Assembly: GCF_021109255.1 (NCBI RefSeq)
Contig: NZ_JAJODG010000001.1
Strand: one strand, 5' to 3'
DNA: 64,000 nucleotides
DNA from: Merdimmobilis hominis
GTDB lineage: Bacteria > Bacillota > Clostridia > Oscillospirales > Ruminococcaceae
A program made the translations under genes and the position numbers. Each line of letters begins with the position of its first letter. Position 1 is the stretch's first letter. The notes beneath the pieces are model-generated. The model did no database searches. It saw only the letters and a list, made by a program, of their open reading frames with translations, and was not told where the DNA came from. This document shows, in pieces, positions 1 through 9,599 of this stretch.

Positions 1-1010
1 AGGGCTCTTTGATTCTGGCCGAAGGGTATATGGATGTCATCTCCATCCACCAAGCGGGGTTTGACAACGCTGTGGCCTCCCTGGGGACCAGCCTGACCGC
101 GGAACAGGCCCGGCTGATCTCCCAGTACGTGAACCAGGTGATCATCGCCTACGACGCTGACGGCGCCGGCCAGAAGGCTACCCGGCGGGCTATCAGCCTG
201 TTTGAGGAGACTGGGGTAAAGATCCGGGTGCTTTCCATCCCGGACGCCAAGGACCCCGACGAATACATCAAGAAATTCGGCCCCGCCCGGTTTAAGCTCC
301 TTCTGGAGGGGAGTGCCGGTGCGGTGGATTTTGAAATTGCCAAGCTCCGGCAAAAGTTTGACCTGGAGACCGCCGACGGCAAAGTGGCTTTCCTCAAGGA
401 GTTCTGCTCTCTGATGGCGGGCATAAACAGCCCGGTGGAGCGGGATGTCTATATCATCCGCACCGCCCAGGAGCTCTCGGTCTCCAAGGAGGCGGTGGCC
501 GACCAGGTGGCAGCTCTGCGCCGGCGGCGGGCTGGGGCGGCAGAGAAAAAAGCCCGGCGGGACATCCGCCCCTACAGCGAATCAGCCGCCGGCCAGCCCC
601 GGGATTTGGAGCGGAGCCGGAACATCCGCTACGCTTTGGCGGAGGACAAGCTGATCACCACACTGCTCAAGCACCCGGACTTCTACGATGCCATCGCCGC
701 CAAAATCCGGCCGGAGCAGTTTGTCACCCAGAAAAACCGGGAGCTGTTTGAGGCTTTGTGGCAGCGGCTGCAAAACCGGCAGGACATCGGGATGATGTCC
801 CTCTCCGCTTTGTTGGAGCCGGAACAGATGGCCCGGGTCTCCTATCTGCTGGCATCGGCGGAAGGGGTGGCCTACACGATGCAGGAAGCTGAGGACTGCA
901 TGAAAACTATACTGGAATACCAATCGGTAAAAACACCGGATCAGGTCGCAGGCATGTCCAATGAGGAATGGCTGGAATACGCCAAAAGCCTGGCGGCCAA
1001 CAAGAAATAG
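1..1010 (+). CDS. dnaG: DNA primase DnaG, C-terminal part (5' end outside window)
   Basis: The protein makes RNA primers for replication and works with the DnaB helicase. The reading frame is open from base 3 to the TAG at 1008-1010, so the start lies upstream of the window. The visible part begins inside the TOPRIM catalytic domain, with EGYMDV and then AYDADGAGQKA supplying metal-binding acidic residues. A helical C-terminal helicase-binding region follows from about residue 200. The N-terminal zinc-binding domain is not in the window. rpoD starts 11 bases after the stop with its ribosome binding site in between, the usual dnaG-rpoD arrangement of Gram-positive bacteria. The identity is secure; only the length is unknown. 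Confidence 0.96.
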   Translation, partial: GSLILAEGYMDVISIHQAGFDNAVASLGTSLTAEQARLISQYVNQVIIAYDADGAGQKATRRAISLFEETGVKIRVLSIPDAKDPDEYIKKFGPARFKLLLEGSAGAVDFEIAKLRQKFDLETADGKVAFLKEFCSLMAGINSPVERDVYIIRTAQELSVSKEAVADQVAALRRRRAGAAEKKARRDIRPYSESAAGQPRDLERSRNIRYALAEDKLITTLLKHPDFYDAIAAKIRPEQFVTQKNRELFEALWQRLQNRQDIGMMSLSALLEPEQMARVSYLLASAEGVAYTMQEAEDCMKTILEYQSVKTPDQVAGMSNEEWLEYAKSLAANKK

Positions 1011-1021
1011 GGGGAATCAAT

Positions 1022-2110
<1,089 letters not shown>

Positions 2111-2198
2111 GCTATTTTCCCCTCTTTCATGGGAATAACAACATACCGGCAGGACATTCCGGCCGGAGGAAATGCACAATCCATACATGCTATAGTAG

Positions 2199-2234
2199 AA
2201 AAAGGGGTCATCCCAATTGGGATGACCCCTTTTT
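2199..2234 (+). terminator. Rho-independent terminator after rpoD
   Basis: Perfect inverted repeat AAAAAGGGGTCATCCCA/TGGGATGACCCCTTTTT with a tiny loop, ending in a T-run. It closes the dnaG-rpoD transcript. Confidence 0.9.
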
Positions 2235-2439
2235 GTTTTATTGTGCTGCAGTTGTGGGATGCTTGCCCCTCCATCTGGACAATTTTTCCCGCTGGCAATG
2301 ATGGTGAGAAACCTGCAGATTATAATAGAACCCTATTCGGCCATCTTTTGGAATCCTCTGGTTCCATAGTGTGCTAAGGACACAAATAGGCCTATAATGG
2401 CAAGATATTCCACAAAAAACAGAGGGAACGGTCGTTCAA

Positions 2440-2680
2440 AATCAAAGAAGATAAACCTGGTTGTTAGGAACATATCAGCAAGAAACTGATTCTTAAGGAA
2501 AATTACATCATAGCTGTCGGGATTTTCAATTTGTTCGGCAAGCTCCGGCTTTGCGTTCTTCGGGCGCTCGTTGCAGGCGAATTCCAAAAGAGGATCGTGT
2601 CAGACGGGATACTCCTAGACCGTTTCAATACAGAATAGATCGCCGCTAGTTTCCTGCTGGATGAGTTGGGCGAAATACGA
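2440..2680 (-). pseudogene. Decayed flavodoxin fragment
   Basis: On the minus strand from 2680 the frame reads YFAQLIQQETSGDLFCIETV, then a stop, EYPV, another stop, then HDPLLEFACNERPKNAKPEL and IENPDSYDVIFL. This matches the segment of clostridial flavodoxins that runs from the first helix to the FMN-binding strand (typically ETGGDLFEI...PYP, then ARPEL and IENLDDYDVIFLGYP). Two in-frame stops, a missing N-terminus (no GKT-type FMN phosphate loop) and a damaged YPNWW segment show it is dead. It is the only gene-like content of the 518-base stretch between rpoD and the zinc-ribbon gene. The family call is by eye. Confidence 0.6.
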
Positions 2681-2692
2681 ATTAGTTTTTTA

Positions 2693-2726
2693 AACAAGGC
2701 GGCCATCTACGGATGGCCGCCTTGTT
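2693..2726 (-). terminator. Hairpin at the 3' end of the zinc-ribbon gene
   Basis: Perfect 15-bp stem AACAAGGCGGCCATC/GATGGCCGCCTTGTT with a 4-base loop, 27 bases after the minus-strand gene ends. The following T tract is short, so termination strength is uncertain. Confidence 0.55.
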
Positions 2727-2752
2727 GTTTGGAAACCCTAAAAGGCAAGGGA

Positions 2753-3751
2753 TCAATAAACGATATAGATGGGATCATCCAGGTCGTAAATAGGATCCCC
2801 AGCTTCATAACCATAGTCGCCCAAAACCTCAGCCCCTTCGGGGGTGAGACAGCCAAAGCTGTCCAGCAGCTCCCGCTGATCGGTAATTTCTGTATCATCC
2901 AGCCTCAAATAGACCACATAATAGCTGTATTCCGAAACCATGATACAGGCGGTGAAGTCCGAAGAGAGGGAGGAACCATCCAGGCTGTAATCCATCAGCC
3001 CGCTGCACCACAACTGCCCGTAGTCCTCAAAGTACAGCTCGTCGTCAAAGGTGATGGACAGGAACTGGGCGTCTGCGTCGGCGTACACAGCCAAGTTGGA
3101 GGCGATGTCCATCTCCACAATATCATAGACCTGCTGCTTCCGATAGTCGGGGTCATCCAGCGGGGAACCAGCCGGGCGGGCATCCTCATAGGCCGGGGCA
3201 CTGTAGGACGGCTCAGGGACGGCGGGTTCCGGACGAGGGGAGTCAAAACTGTCTTCCACAAATTCAAACGCCAGCTGGATGATGCTGATCAGCATGGGAA
3301 AGAAGATCAGCAGAAAAACGATAGTCACCAAACAGCCCCGGGGCCTACCCTTTTTTGCGCGAGCATCCCGAGAGGAAGAGGTGGTGCGGCTTCGAAATGT
3401 CTTAGGCCGGACCTGTTCCGCCGCTTGGCTAAACTGCTCCAGGGTGGTCTTCACCCGCCCTTGGTCGCTGCTTCTGGCCTGGGAAGCAGCGCTTTTTTGC
3501 AGCTGTACCCTCTCCTGGGCCTTTTGATAGGTTTTGGGATCCTTGAGGCAGTGGCGGCAATATCCGCCCAGCGAACCGGCACCCAATATCTCCCCGCAGC
3601 TGCGGCAGGTGGTCTCCGGCTCGGAGCTGCTGTCATAACGGGTGGTTTTATCGCAGAACTGACAATAGCGGGAAGCGTCCACCGGGGAGCCGCAGAAGGG
3701 ACAGGTCTTGGCGTTGGGCGGCAGCGTGCGCCCGCACCGGGAACAGAACAT
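2753..3751 (-). CDS. Zinc-ribbon, single-pass membrane protein of unknown function
   Basis: The 332-residue protein opens with zinc-ribbon CxxC pairs (CSRC at 3-6, CPFC near 17-20, then YCQFC, CRSC and YCRHC through about residue 68). A charged linker follows, then one strongly hydrophobic segment near residues 140-164 (GCLVTIVFLLIFFPMLIS), an acidic Pro/Ser-rich stretch and a folded C-terminal domain presumably outside the membrane. The ATG at 3751 has AAAGGGG at good spacing; the ATG two codons earlier sits too close to it. The layout resembles clostridial zinc-ribbon membrane proteins of unknown role. No enzyme motif was recognised. Confidence 0.8.
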   Translation of the reverse strand: MFCSRCGRTLPPNAKTCPFCGSPVDASRYCQFCDKTTRYDSSSEPETTCRSCGEILGAGSLGGYCRHCLKDPKTYQKAQERVQLQKSAASQARSSDQGRVKTTLEQFSQAAEQVRPKTFRSRTTSSSRDARAKKGRPRGCLVTIVFLLIFFPMLISIIQLAFEFVEDSFDSPRPEPAVPEPSYSAPAYEDARPAGSPLDDPDYRKQQVYDIVEMDIASNLAVYADADAQFLSITFDDELYFEDYGQLWCSGLMDYSLDGSSLSSDFTACIMVSEYSYYVVYLRLDDTEITDQRELLDSFGCLTPEGAEVLGDYGYEAGDPIYDLDDPIYIVY

Positions 3752-3868
3752 GGTCATTCCCCTTTCAGATGGTATTACTCTTAAAGACACAGAATGCGCT
3801 GGGTTTCGCTGGAAATCCCCCGCCCACGACCAAAGCTGAGGGGATAAACGGTCGGGGCGCGACGGGTT

Positions 3869-3897
3869 TTGACAAATTTTTCTTCTGTTTTTATATT
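3869..3897 (+). promoter_or_regulatory. SigA-type promoter for the spoVT-like gene
   Basis: TTGACA at 3869-3874, a 17-base spacer and TATATT at 3892-3897, giving a leader of about 160 bases before 4066. A vegetative-type promoter is notable because SpoVT of Bacillus is made in the forespore. Confidence 0.65.
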
Positions 3898-4065
3898 AAA
3901 GATTCGGGGCACAAATGTCAATCGACCGGCAAAAATTCCCTTGTGTGGGCCCGGCGGAATTTCCGTTTTTTTCGGGTTTTGGCGGCATAATCCTTTGGGC
4001 GTTGTAAATAATAGGAATAGTTCGGCGCGAACGATGGATTAGTCAATACAGGAGGTATATCATAG

Positions 4066-4605
4066 ATGAAAGCTACGGGAATTGTGAGAAGAATCGACGA
4101 TCTGGGCCGTGTGGTCATCCCCAAAGAAATCCGGCGCACCATGCGCATCCGGGAAGGCGACCCCTTGGAAATTTACACCGACAACGACGGAGAAGTGATC
4201 TTTAAAAAATACTCCCCCATCGGGGAATTGGGCATCTTTGCTGCCCAGTACGCCGATGTGCTGTATAAAACCTCTGGCCTGCCAGTGGTGGTCTGCGACC
4301 GGGATCATGTGATCGCCGTTGCGGGCATCCCGAAAAAGGAGCTGCTGGAGCGCCGGGTTTCCCCCGCCTTGGAAGAGGTGATGGAACACCGCAGAAGCTT
4401 TGCCTTCACCGATGACGGCCGCCGGATCCAGCCGGTGGAGGGGGTGGACCGGTACGCCATGGTAGCAGCCCCCATCGTGGCGGCGGGCGATGTGTGCGGC
4501 TCTATCCTGCTGCTGGCCGGGGAGGGTGGAGGCCCTGCCGGTGACACCGAGGTCAAGCTGATTGCAGCGGCGGCGGCCTTTCTGGGCAAGCAGATGGAGG
4601 AATAA
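4066..4605 (+). CDS. spoVT: SpoVT/AbrB-family transcriptional regulator
   Basis: DNA-binding regulator of 179 residues. The N-terminal AbrB swapped-hairpin domain is clear (ATGIVRRIDDLGRVVIPKEI followed by RRTMRIREGDPLEIY). The rest, from about residue 55, matches the GAF-like sensory domain of SpoVT (VVVCDRDHVIAVAGIPKKEL). In Bacillus the protein tunes late forespore gene expression and germination; here the role is inferred from the family. The start follows GGAGG at 4051-4055. It stands alone between a divergent zinc-ribbon gene and the rimP promoter. The recognisable SigA-type promoter suggests it could also be made in vegetative cells. Confidence 0.88.
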   Translation: MKATGIVRRIDDLGRVVIPKEIRRTMRIREGDPLEIYTDNDGEVIFKKYSPIGELGIFAAQYADVLYKTSGLPVVVCDRDHVIAVAGIPKKELLERRVSPALEEVMEHRRSFAFTDDGRRIQPVEGVDRYAMVAAPIVAAGDVCGSILLLAGEGGGPAGDTEVKLIAAAAAFLGKQMEE

Positions 4606-4671
4606 TTCCCCTCTCTATCCAATAAATACGGGATTTTGCGCCTTTTTAAGCCTAAAATCCGAAAGAAAGAC

Positions 4672-4700
4672 TTGAATGTTGGGCGGAGTTGTGGTAAATT
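4672..4700 (+). promoter_or_regulatory. Promoter of the rimP-nusA-infB operon
   Basis: TTGAAT at 4672-4677, 17-base spacer, TAAATT at 4695-4700, about 110 bases before rimP. No terminator lies between this site and rimP. Confidence 0.65.
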
Positions 4701-4718
4701 ATATATATAGTACGCAAG

Positions 4719-4752
4719 ACGAAAGAGTGGGAAACGATTCCCGCTCTTTCGT
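4719..4752 (+). promoter_or_regulatory. Long leader hairpin upstream of rimP
   Basis: ACGAAAGAGTGGGAA/TTCCCGCTCTTTCGT forms a 15-bp stem (one G-T pair) with the loop ACGA, starting close to the expected transcript start. It is not followed by a T-run, so it looks like a 5' stabilising or regulatory leader structure rather than a terminator. Confidence 0.55.
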
Positions 4753-4807
4753 TTATGTAGGGCAAAATTGCGGGGGTCCCCTTGGGGGACGCCATGAGGA
4801 GGATACA

Positions 4808-5299
4808 ATGGCAGGCAGTAAAAAACCAAACACAGTGGCCGTCGCCACCCAGCTGGCCGAGCCGGTGATTGAGGAGATGGGCCTCATGCTGTGGGACGTC
4901 CGGTATGAAAAGGAAGGAAGCTCCTGGTACCTTCGGTATTTTATCGAAAAAGAGGGGGGCGTCACCATCGACGACTGCGAGGCGTTCAGCCGCCGGATGA
5001 GCGACATCTTGGACGAGGCCGACCCCATCAGCCAGAGCTATTACTTAGAGGTCTCCAGCCCCGGCATCGAACGGGCGTTGGTGAAAGACTGGCATTTTGC
5101 CCAGTACATCGGCGCCCCAGTCAGCGTGCGGTTAATCCGCCCTGTAGAGGGCGTCCGGGATTTTGTGGGGGAACTCACCGCCTATGAGGATGGCAAAATC
5201 ACCGTCCTCCTGGAAGACGATGTGGAAATGACCTTTGACAAAAGCGAAGCTGCTTTTGTCAGATTGTATGACGACTTTACAACCGGAGGAGAAGAGTAA
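4808..5299 (+). CDS. rimP: Ribosome maturation factor RimP
   Basis: A 163-residue protein needed for late 30S subunit assembly. It has the alpha/beta N-domain (PVIEEMGLMLWDVRYEKEG), the conserved DCEAFSRRMSDILDE helix and YLEVSSPGIERAL, followed by an SH3-like C-domain. The ATG at 4808 is preceded by GAGGAGGATACA; the frame extends upstream but only this start gives the family N-terminus. It is the first gene of the operon and its stop overlaps the nusA start by one base (TAATG), indicating translational coupling. Confidence 0.96.
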   Translation: MAGSKKPNTVAVATQLAEPVIEEMGLMLWDVRYEKEGSSWYLRYFIEKEGGVTIDDCEAFSRRMSDILDEADPISQSYYLEVSSPGIERALVKDWHFAQYIGAPVSVRLIRPVEGVRDFVGELTAYEDGKITVLLEDDVEMTFDKSEAAFVRLYDDFTTGGEE

Positions 5300-6351
5300 T
5301 GAACAGCGAATTTTTCGAGGCCCTCGCCCTTTTGGAGAAGGAAAAAGGCATCCCCATGGAGTATTTGATCGAGAAGATTGCCGGTGCGATCTCCATCGCA
5401 GTCAAGCGGGACATGGGCGGCAGCGAGGACAATGTGGTGGAAATTGACCCGGCGAACCAGCGCTTCTATGTGGCGGTCCGCAAGACGGTGGTGGAAGATA
5501 TTGAAGACCCCACCACCGAGATCCTGATGGCCGACGCTGCCAAATACAACAAGCACGCCATGGTTGGCGAAGTGGTGGAAATCCCCTTGGAGACCAAGGA
5601 ATTCGGGCGCATTGCCGCCCAGGCCGCCAAACACGTCATCCGCCAGGGCATTCGGGAGGCGGAGCGGGGCCAGCTGTTGGCCGAGTTCCAGAACCGGCAG
5701 TATGACATCGTCACCGCCACCGTGCTGCGCCACGACCTCAAAAAAGGCAGCGTCACCCTGGAGATCGGCAAGAACGAAGCCATCCTCCCCAAAGCGGAAC
5801 AGGTCCCCGGGGAGGAATACAACGACGGCGACCGGATTAAAGTATATGTGGTGGATGTCTCCAACGGGGAAAAAGGCCCCCGGATGATGATCTCCCGCAC
5901 CCATCCTGGGCTGGTTAAACGGCTGTTTGAAATGCAGGTGCCCGAGATCTACGACGGCACCGTGGAGATCAAGGCCATCAGCCGGGAGGCGGGGAGCCGC
6001 ACTAAAATCGCCGTTTACTCCAAAGACCCCAACGTGGATGCGGTCGGCGCCTGCATCGGCCCCAAAGGCGCCCGGGTCTCCAGCATTGTGGATGAATTGG
6101 GTGGGGAGAAGATCGACGTGATCAAATACTCCGAAGACCCGGCGGAATTTATCTCCGCCGCCCTCTCCCCAGCCGAGGTGCTGGGTGTGGACATCGAGGA
6201 GGAGTCCCCCAAGAGCTGCAAGGTCACTGTGCCGGATAACCAGCTCTCCCTGGCCATCGGCAACAAGGGCCAGAACGCCCGCCTGGCCGCCCGCCTCACC
6301 GGCTGGAAGATCGACATCCGGCCGGAAAGCGGCTTCTACGGCGAGGAATAA
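5299..6351 (+). CDS. nusA: Transcription termination/antitermination factor NusA
   Basis: RNA polymerase-bound factor of 350 residues controlling pausing, termination and antitermination. An N-terminal polymerase-binding domain (residues 1-125) is followed by an S1 domain (about 135-200) and two KH domains (VGACIGPKGARVSSIVDEL, and LAIGNKGQNARLAARLTGWK at the C-terminus). It lacks the acidic repeats found in proteobacterial NusA, as is normal for Firmicutes. It is coupled to rimP by the TAATG overlap and followed 52 bases later by rnpM. Confidence 0.97.
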   Translation: MNSEFFEALALLEKEKGIPMEYLIEKIAGAISIAVKRDMGGSEDNVVEIDPANQRFYVAVRKTVVEDIEDPTTEILMADAAKYNKHAMVGEVVEIPLETKEFGRIAAQAAKHVIRQGIREAERGQLLAEFQNRQYDIVTATVLRHDLKKGSVTLEIGKNEAILPKAEQVPGEEYNDGDRIKVYVVDVSNGEKGPRMMISRTHPGLVKRLFEMQVPEIYDGTVEIKAISREAGSRTKIAVYSKDPNVDAVGACIGPKGARVSSIVDELGGEKIDVIKYSEDPAEFISAALSPAEVLGVDIEEESPKSCKVTVPDNQLSLAIGNKGQNARLAARLTGWKIDIRPESGFYGEE

Positions 6352-6403
6352 ACCCGCTGATTCCGCCCTATAAGGGCGTTTTCATACAACCCTGTAGGAA
6401 AGG

Positions 6404-6682
6404 ATGGTTGACGTGCAAAATCGGAAGATCCCGGTCAGAATGTGCACCGGCTGCGGCGAGCAAAAGCCCAAGAAAGAGCTGGTGCGGGTGGTAAAAAGCC
6501 CCGAAGGGGAGATTTCCCTGGACTTGACGGGCAAAAAGTCCGGCAGGGGCGCATACGTCTGCCGGAATGTTGACTGTCTGAAAAAGGCGCGAAAGGCCCG
6601 CCGCCTGGAGCGCGCTTTCTCCTGCCAGATTCCCGAAGAGGTATACGACCGCATGGAGGAGGAAATGCAAAAAGGTGAATAA
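6404..6682 (+). CDS. rnpM: RNase P modulator RnpM (YlxR family)
   Basis: Small basic protein of 92 residues of the YlxR/DUF448 family, shown in Bacillus to bind RNase P RNA and modulate its activity. The signature is RKIPVRMCTGCGEQKPKKEL, then GRGAYVC and KKARKARRLERAF. The ATG at 6404 is listed, but the GTG at 6413 is also plausible because AGGATGG then sits five bases before it and the protein would start MQNRKIP, as in relatives. The last codons overlap the next gene by eight bases. Confidence 0.93.
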   Translation: MVDVQNRKIPVRMCTGCGEQKPKKELVRVVKSPEGEISLDLTGKKSGRGAYVCRNVDCLKKARKARRLERAFSCQIPEEVYDRMEEEMQKGE

Positions 6683-7004
6683 CAACAGGATTCTTTCCAC
6701 CATCAGCCTGTGCAAACGGGCCGGCAAGCTGCTATTGGGCTTTGACGTCGTGGGGGAGGCCATTCTGTCAGGAGAGGCCAAGGTGGTAATCATCGCCAGC
6801 GATCTTTCCCCAAAGACCCAAAAAGAGGTGGAACTTGCCGCTCAAAAGGGCGGGGTGCGGGTGCTCCCCATCCCCAGCACCATGGATGAGATTTGGCAGT
6901 TCGTAAACAAACGGGCCGGCGTACTGGCGGTAAGCGACCAGGGTTTGGCCGGCAAGCTGTGTGGATTGATTGACCACCAAGACAAGGAGGACGAGTGCTT
7001 ATGA
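6675..7004 (+). CDS. Ribosomal L7Ae-family RNA-binding protein (YlxQ)
   Basis: A 109-residue protein of the L7Ae/L30e/S12e/Gadd45 fold, which binds kink-turn RNA. Recognisable parts are LSTISLCKRAGKLLLGFDVV, VVIIASDLSPKT and the terminal region around VLAVSDQGLAGKL. The GTG at 6675 follows AAAAAGG inside the end of rnpM. It always sits between rnpM and infB in this operon type. The stop TGA overlaps the infB ATG (ATGA). Confidence 0.92.
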   Translation: MNNNRILSTISLCKRAGKLLLGFDVVGEAILSGEAKVVIIASDLSPKTQKEVELAAQKGGVRVLPIPSTMDEIWQFVNKRAGVLAVSDQGLAGKLCGLIDHQDKEDECL

Positions 7005-9451
7005 TGGATAAATACCGCGTACATGAAGTGGCAAAAGATCTGAATGTACCCAGCAAAGAGGTAGCAGATCTTTTGACCCAAAATACCGACAGCCCCAAAA
7101 AACACATGACCGCACTGACCGAGGAAGAGCTGGACATCGTGTTTGACCACTACACCAAGCAAAAGGAAGTACGGAGCTTTGAAACCTATTTTAAACTAGG
7201 TGAAAAAGCCCGGCCCCAGCAGGCTGCCGCCCCGAAGGGCGAGGAGAAGCCCGCCGGGGAAGGCCGCCCCGCCCAGCAGGGCCAGCGTCCCCAAGGCCAG
7301 CGGCCCCAGGGGAATTCCCAGCAGCCCCGCGGCGGCCAACAGCGCCCTCAGGGCGACCGTGGCCCCCGTCCCCAGGGGGGGAGCCAGCCCCGCCAGCAGC
7401 AGGGCCGGCCAGCTCCCCGTCCTGCGGCACCTGCCCGCCCCGCTCCCGATCCCTCCAAACGGACTGACGATGGCACCGGTGTGCGCCATGTCGACATGCG
7501 GGCGAGCCATGTGGATTTGGACAAATACAACGAGCGGTATGAGCAGATTGCCCCCACCAACCTGGTGGCCCAGAAGGATACCGGCGTCAAAAAACAGAAG
7601 ATCAACCAGCGCTCTGCCCAGCGGGGCAAGCCGGTGCTGAGCCGCAAACAGAAGGAGGAAGAGAAACTCCGCCGCCTGGAACTGGAGCGGCAGCGCCGCC
7701 AGAAACTGGAGATCACCATCCCCGATGAGATCACCGTCGGCGACCTGGCCCTGCGCCTGAAAGTCACCGCCGCTGAGATTGTCAAACGGCTGATGGGGGT
7801 AGGCGTCATGGCTTCGGTCTCCCAGGTGATCGACTACGACACCGCCGCCCTGGTGGCCATGGAAATCGGCGCCAAGGTGGAAAAGGAAGTGGTGGTCACC
7901 ATTGAGGACCGGTTGTTTGTGGAAGAGGAAGACTCGGAAGAGAACCTCCAGCCCCGCTGCCCCATCGTGGTGGTCATGGGCCACGTCGACCACGGCAAGA
8001 CCTCCCTTTTGGATGCCATCCGCAACACCAACGTCACCAGCGGCGAGGCCGGCGGCATCACCCAGCACATCGGCGCTTACCAGGTTCAGGTGAACGGCGA
8101 GCCCATCACCTTCTTGGATACCCCCGGCCATGCGGCCTTTACCTCCATGCGGGCCCGCGGCGCCCAGGTCACCGACATCGCGGTGTTGGTGGTGGCCGCC
8201 GACGACGGCATCATGCCCCAGACGGTGGAGGCCATCAACCACGCCAAGGCGGCCGAGGTGCCGATCATTGTGGCCATCAACAAAATCGATAAACCCACCG
8301 CCAACCCTGACAAGGTGAAACAGGAGCTGACCGAGTACGGCCTGGTGCCCGAGGAGTGGGGCGGCGATGTGATCTGCGTTCCCCTTTCTGCCAAGACCGG
8401 CGAAGGGGTCAACAACCTGCTGGAGAATATTCAGCTGGTGGCCGAAGTCCAGGAGCTGCGGGCCAACCCCGACCGCCTGGCCAAGGGCGCAGTCATCGAG
8501 GCCAAACTGGACAAAGGCCGCGGCCCTGTGGCCACCATCCTGGTCCAGAACGGCACCCTGCACACCGGCGACATCGTCATTGCGGGCACCTCCCTGGGCA
8601 AGGTCCGGGTGATGCTCAACGACAAGGGGCAGCGGGTCCAGTCCGCCGGACCCTCCACCCCTGTGGAGATCACCGGCTTGGCGGAAGTCCCCTCTGCCGG
8701 CGATATCTTCAATGCCGTTGAGGATGAGCGCCTGGCCAAAGAGCTGGTGGAGAAGCGCCGCACCGAGGCCAAGGAAGAGGTCTTCAAGGCTTACCAGAAG
8801 GTCACCCTCGACAACCTGTTCAGCCAGATCTCCGAAGGGGAGATGAAGGAGCTGCCCATCATTGTCAAGGCCGACGTCCAAGGTTCGGTGGAGGCGGTGA
8901 AACAATCCCTGGAAAAACTCTCCAACGACGAGGTCCGGGTACGGGTCATCCACGGCGCGGTGGGCGCAGTCAGCGAGTCCGACGTGATGCTGGCCACCGC
9001 ATCCGGCGCCATCATCATCGGCTTCAACGTCCGGCCCGACCCTGTCGCCCGGGACAACGCCGAGCGGGATGGGGTGGAGATCCGCCTGTACCGCATCATC
9101 TACGACGCCATCGAGGATGTGCAGTCCGCCCTCAAGGGCATGCTGGCTCCCAAATACCGGGACGTGGACCTGGGCCGCGCCGAAGTGCGCCAGGTGTACA
9201 AGATCAGCAATGTGGGCACTGTGGCCGGCTGTTATGTGGTGGAGGGTAAAATCACCCGCTCCGCCAACATCCGGGTGGTGCGGGACGGCATCATCATCGC
9301 CGACGACAAGCTCTCCAGCCTCAAACGCTTCAAAGACGATGCCAAAGAGGTGGCAAGAGGCTTTGAGTGCGGCATGACCTTGGAGAAATACAGCGACATC
9401 AAGGAAGGCGACGTGTTCGAAGCATACATTGTGGAGGAATACCGCGACTAG
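7001..9451 (+). CDS. infB: Translation initiation factor IF-2
   Basis: GTPase of 816 residues that delivers initiator tRNA to the 30S subunit. A short N-terminal helical domain (YRVHEVAKDLNVPSKEVADL) is followed by a disordered Gln/Pro/Gly/Arg-rich linker (about residues 75-155). A second IF2-N domain (TVGDLALRLKVTAAEIVKRL) precedes the G domain with GHVDHGKTSLLDAIR, DTPGHAAFT and NKIDKP, then domains II-IV. ATG 7001 is chosen because AAGGAGG lies at 10-base spacing and it makes an ATGA overlap with the preceding stop; GTG 6995 is less likely. The repetitive linker is very GC-rich. Confidence 0.97.
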   Translation: MMDKYRVHEVAKDLNVPSKEVADLLTQNTDSPKKHMTALTEEELDIVFDHYTKQKEVRSFETYFKLGEKARPQQAAAPKGEEKPAGEGRPAQQGQRPQGQRPQGNSQQPRGGQQRPQGDRGPRPQGGSQPRQQQGRPAPRPAAPARPAPDPSKRTDDGTGVRHVDMRASHVDLDKYNERYEQIAPTNLVAQKDTGVKKQKINQRSAQRGKPVLSRKQKEEEKLRRLELERQRRQKLEITIPDEITVGDLALRLKVTAAEIVKRLMGVGVMASVSQVIDYDTAALVAMEIGAKVEKEVVVTIEDRLFVEEEDSEENLQPRCPIVVVMGHVDHGKTSLLDAIRNTNVTSGEAGGITQHIGAYQVQVNGEPITFLDTPGHAAFTSMRARGAQVTDIAVLVVAADDGIMPQTVEAINHAKAAEVPIIVAINKIDKPTANPDKVKQELTEYGLVPEEWGGDVICVPLSAKTGEGVNNLLENIQLVAEVQELRANPDRLAKGAVIEAKLDKGRGPVATILVQNGTLHTGDIVIAGTSLGKVRVMLNDKGQRVQSAGPSTPVEITGLAEVPSAGDIFNAVEDERLAKELVEKRRTEAKEEVFKAYQKVTLDNLFSQISEGEMKELPIIVKADVQGSVEAVKQSLEKLSNDEVRVRVIHGAVGAVSESDVMLATASGAIIIGFNVRPDPVARDNAERDGVEIRLYRIIYDAIEDVQSALKGMLAPKYRDVDLGRAEVRQVYKISNVGTVAGCYVVEGKITRSANIRVVRDGIIIADDKLSSLKRFKDDAKEVARGFECGMTLEKYSDIKEGDVFEAYIVEEYRD

Positions 9452-9599
9452 CCCTTTGGAACAATACAACCGTGCTGTTGTCCCCTCTTCAGTAGGGAGG
9501 GCGGGGCGGCAGCTGAGCAAATAGGACAACCCGACTGCACCCGCTTCCCGCCGCCTGCGCGGTGGGAAGTTGTGCTTTCTGGCAAAAGGAGGCAACAAC

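Noticed and set aside
2333..2587. 84-codon minus-strand frame near the flavodoxin remains
   Set aside because: Its first part is the surviving flavodoxin segment and its start is in the middle of that domain, so it is a piece of the pseudogene rather than a gene.
7195..7450. Repetitive stretch inside infB, considered as a repeat array
   Set aside because: It is the normal low-complexity linker of IF-2 with no regular unit and no CRISPR-like spacing.
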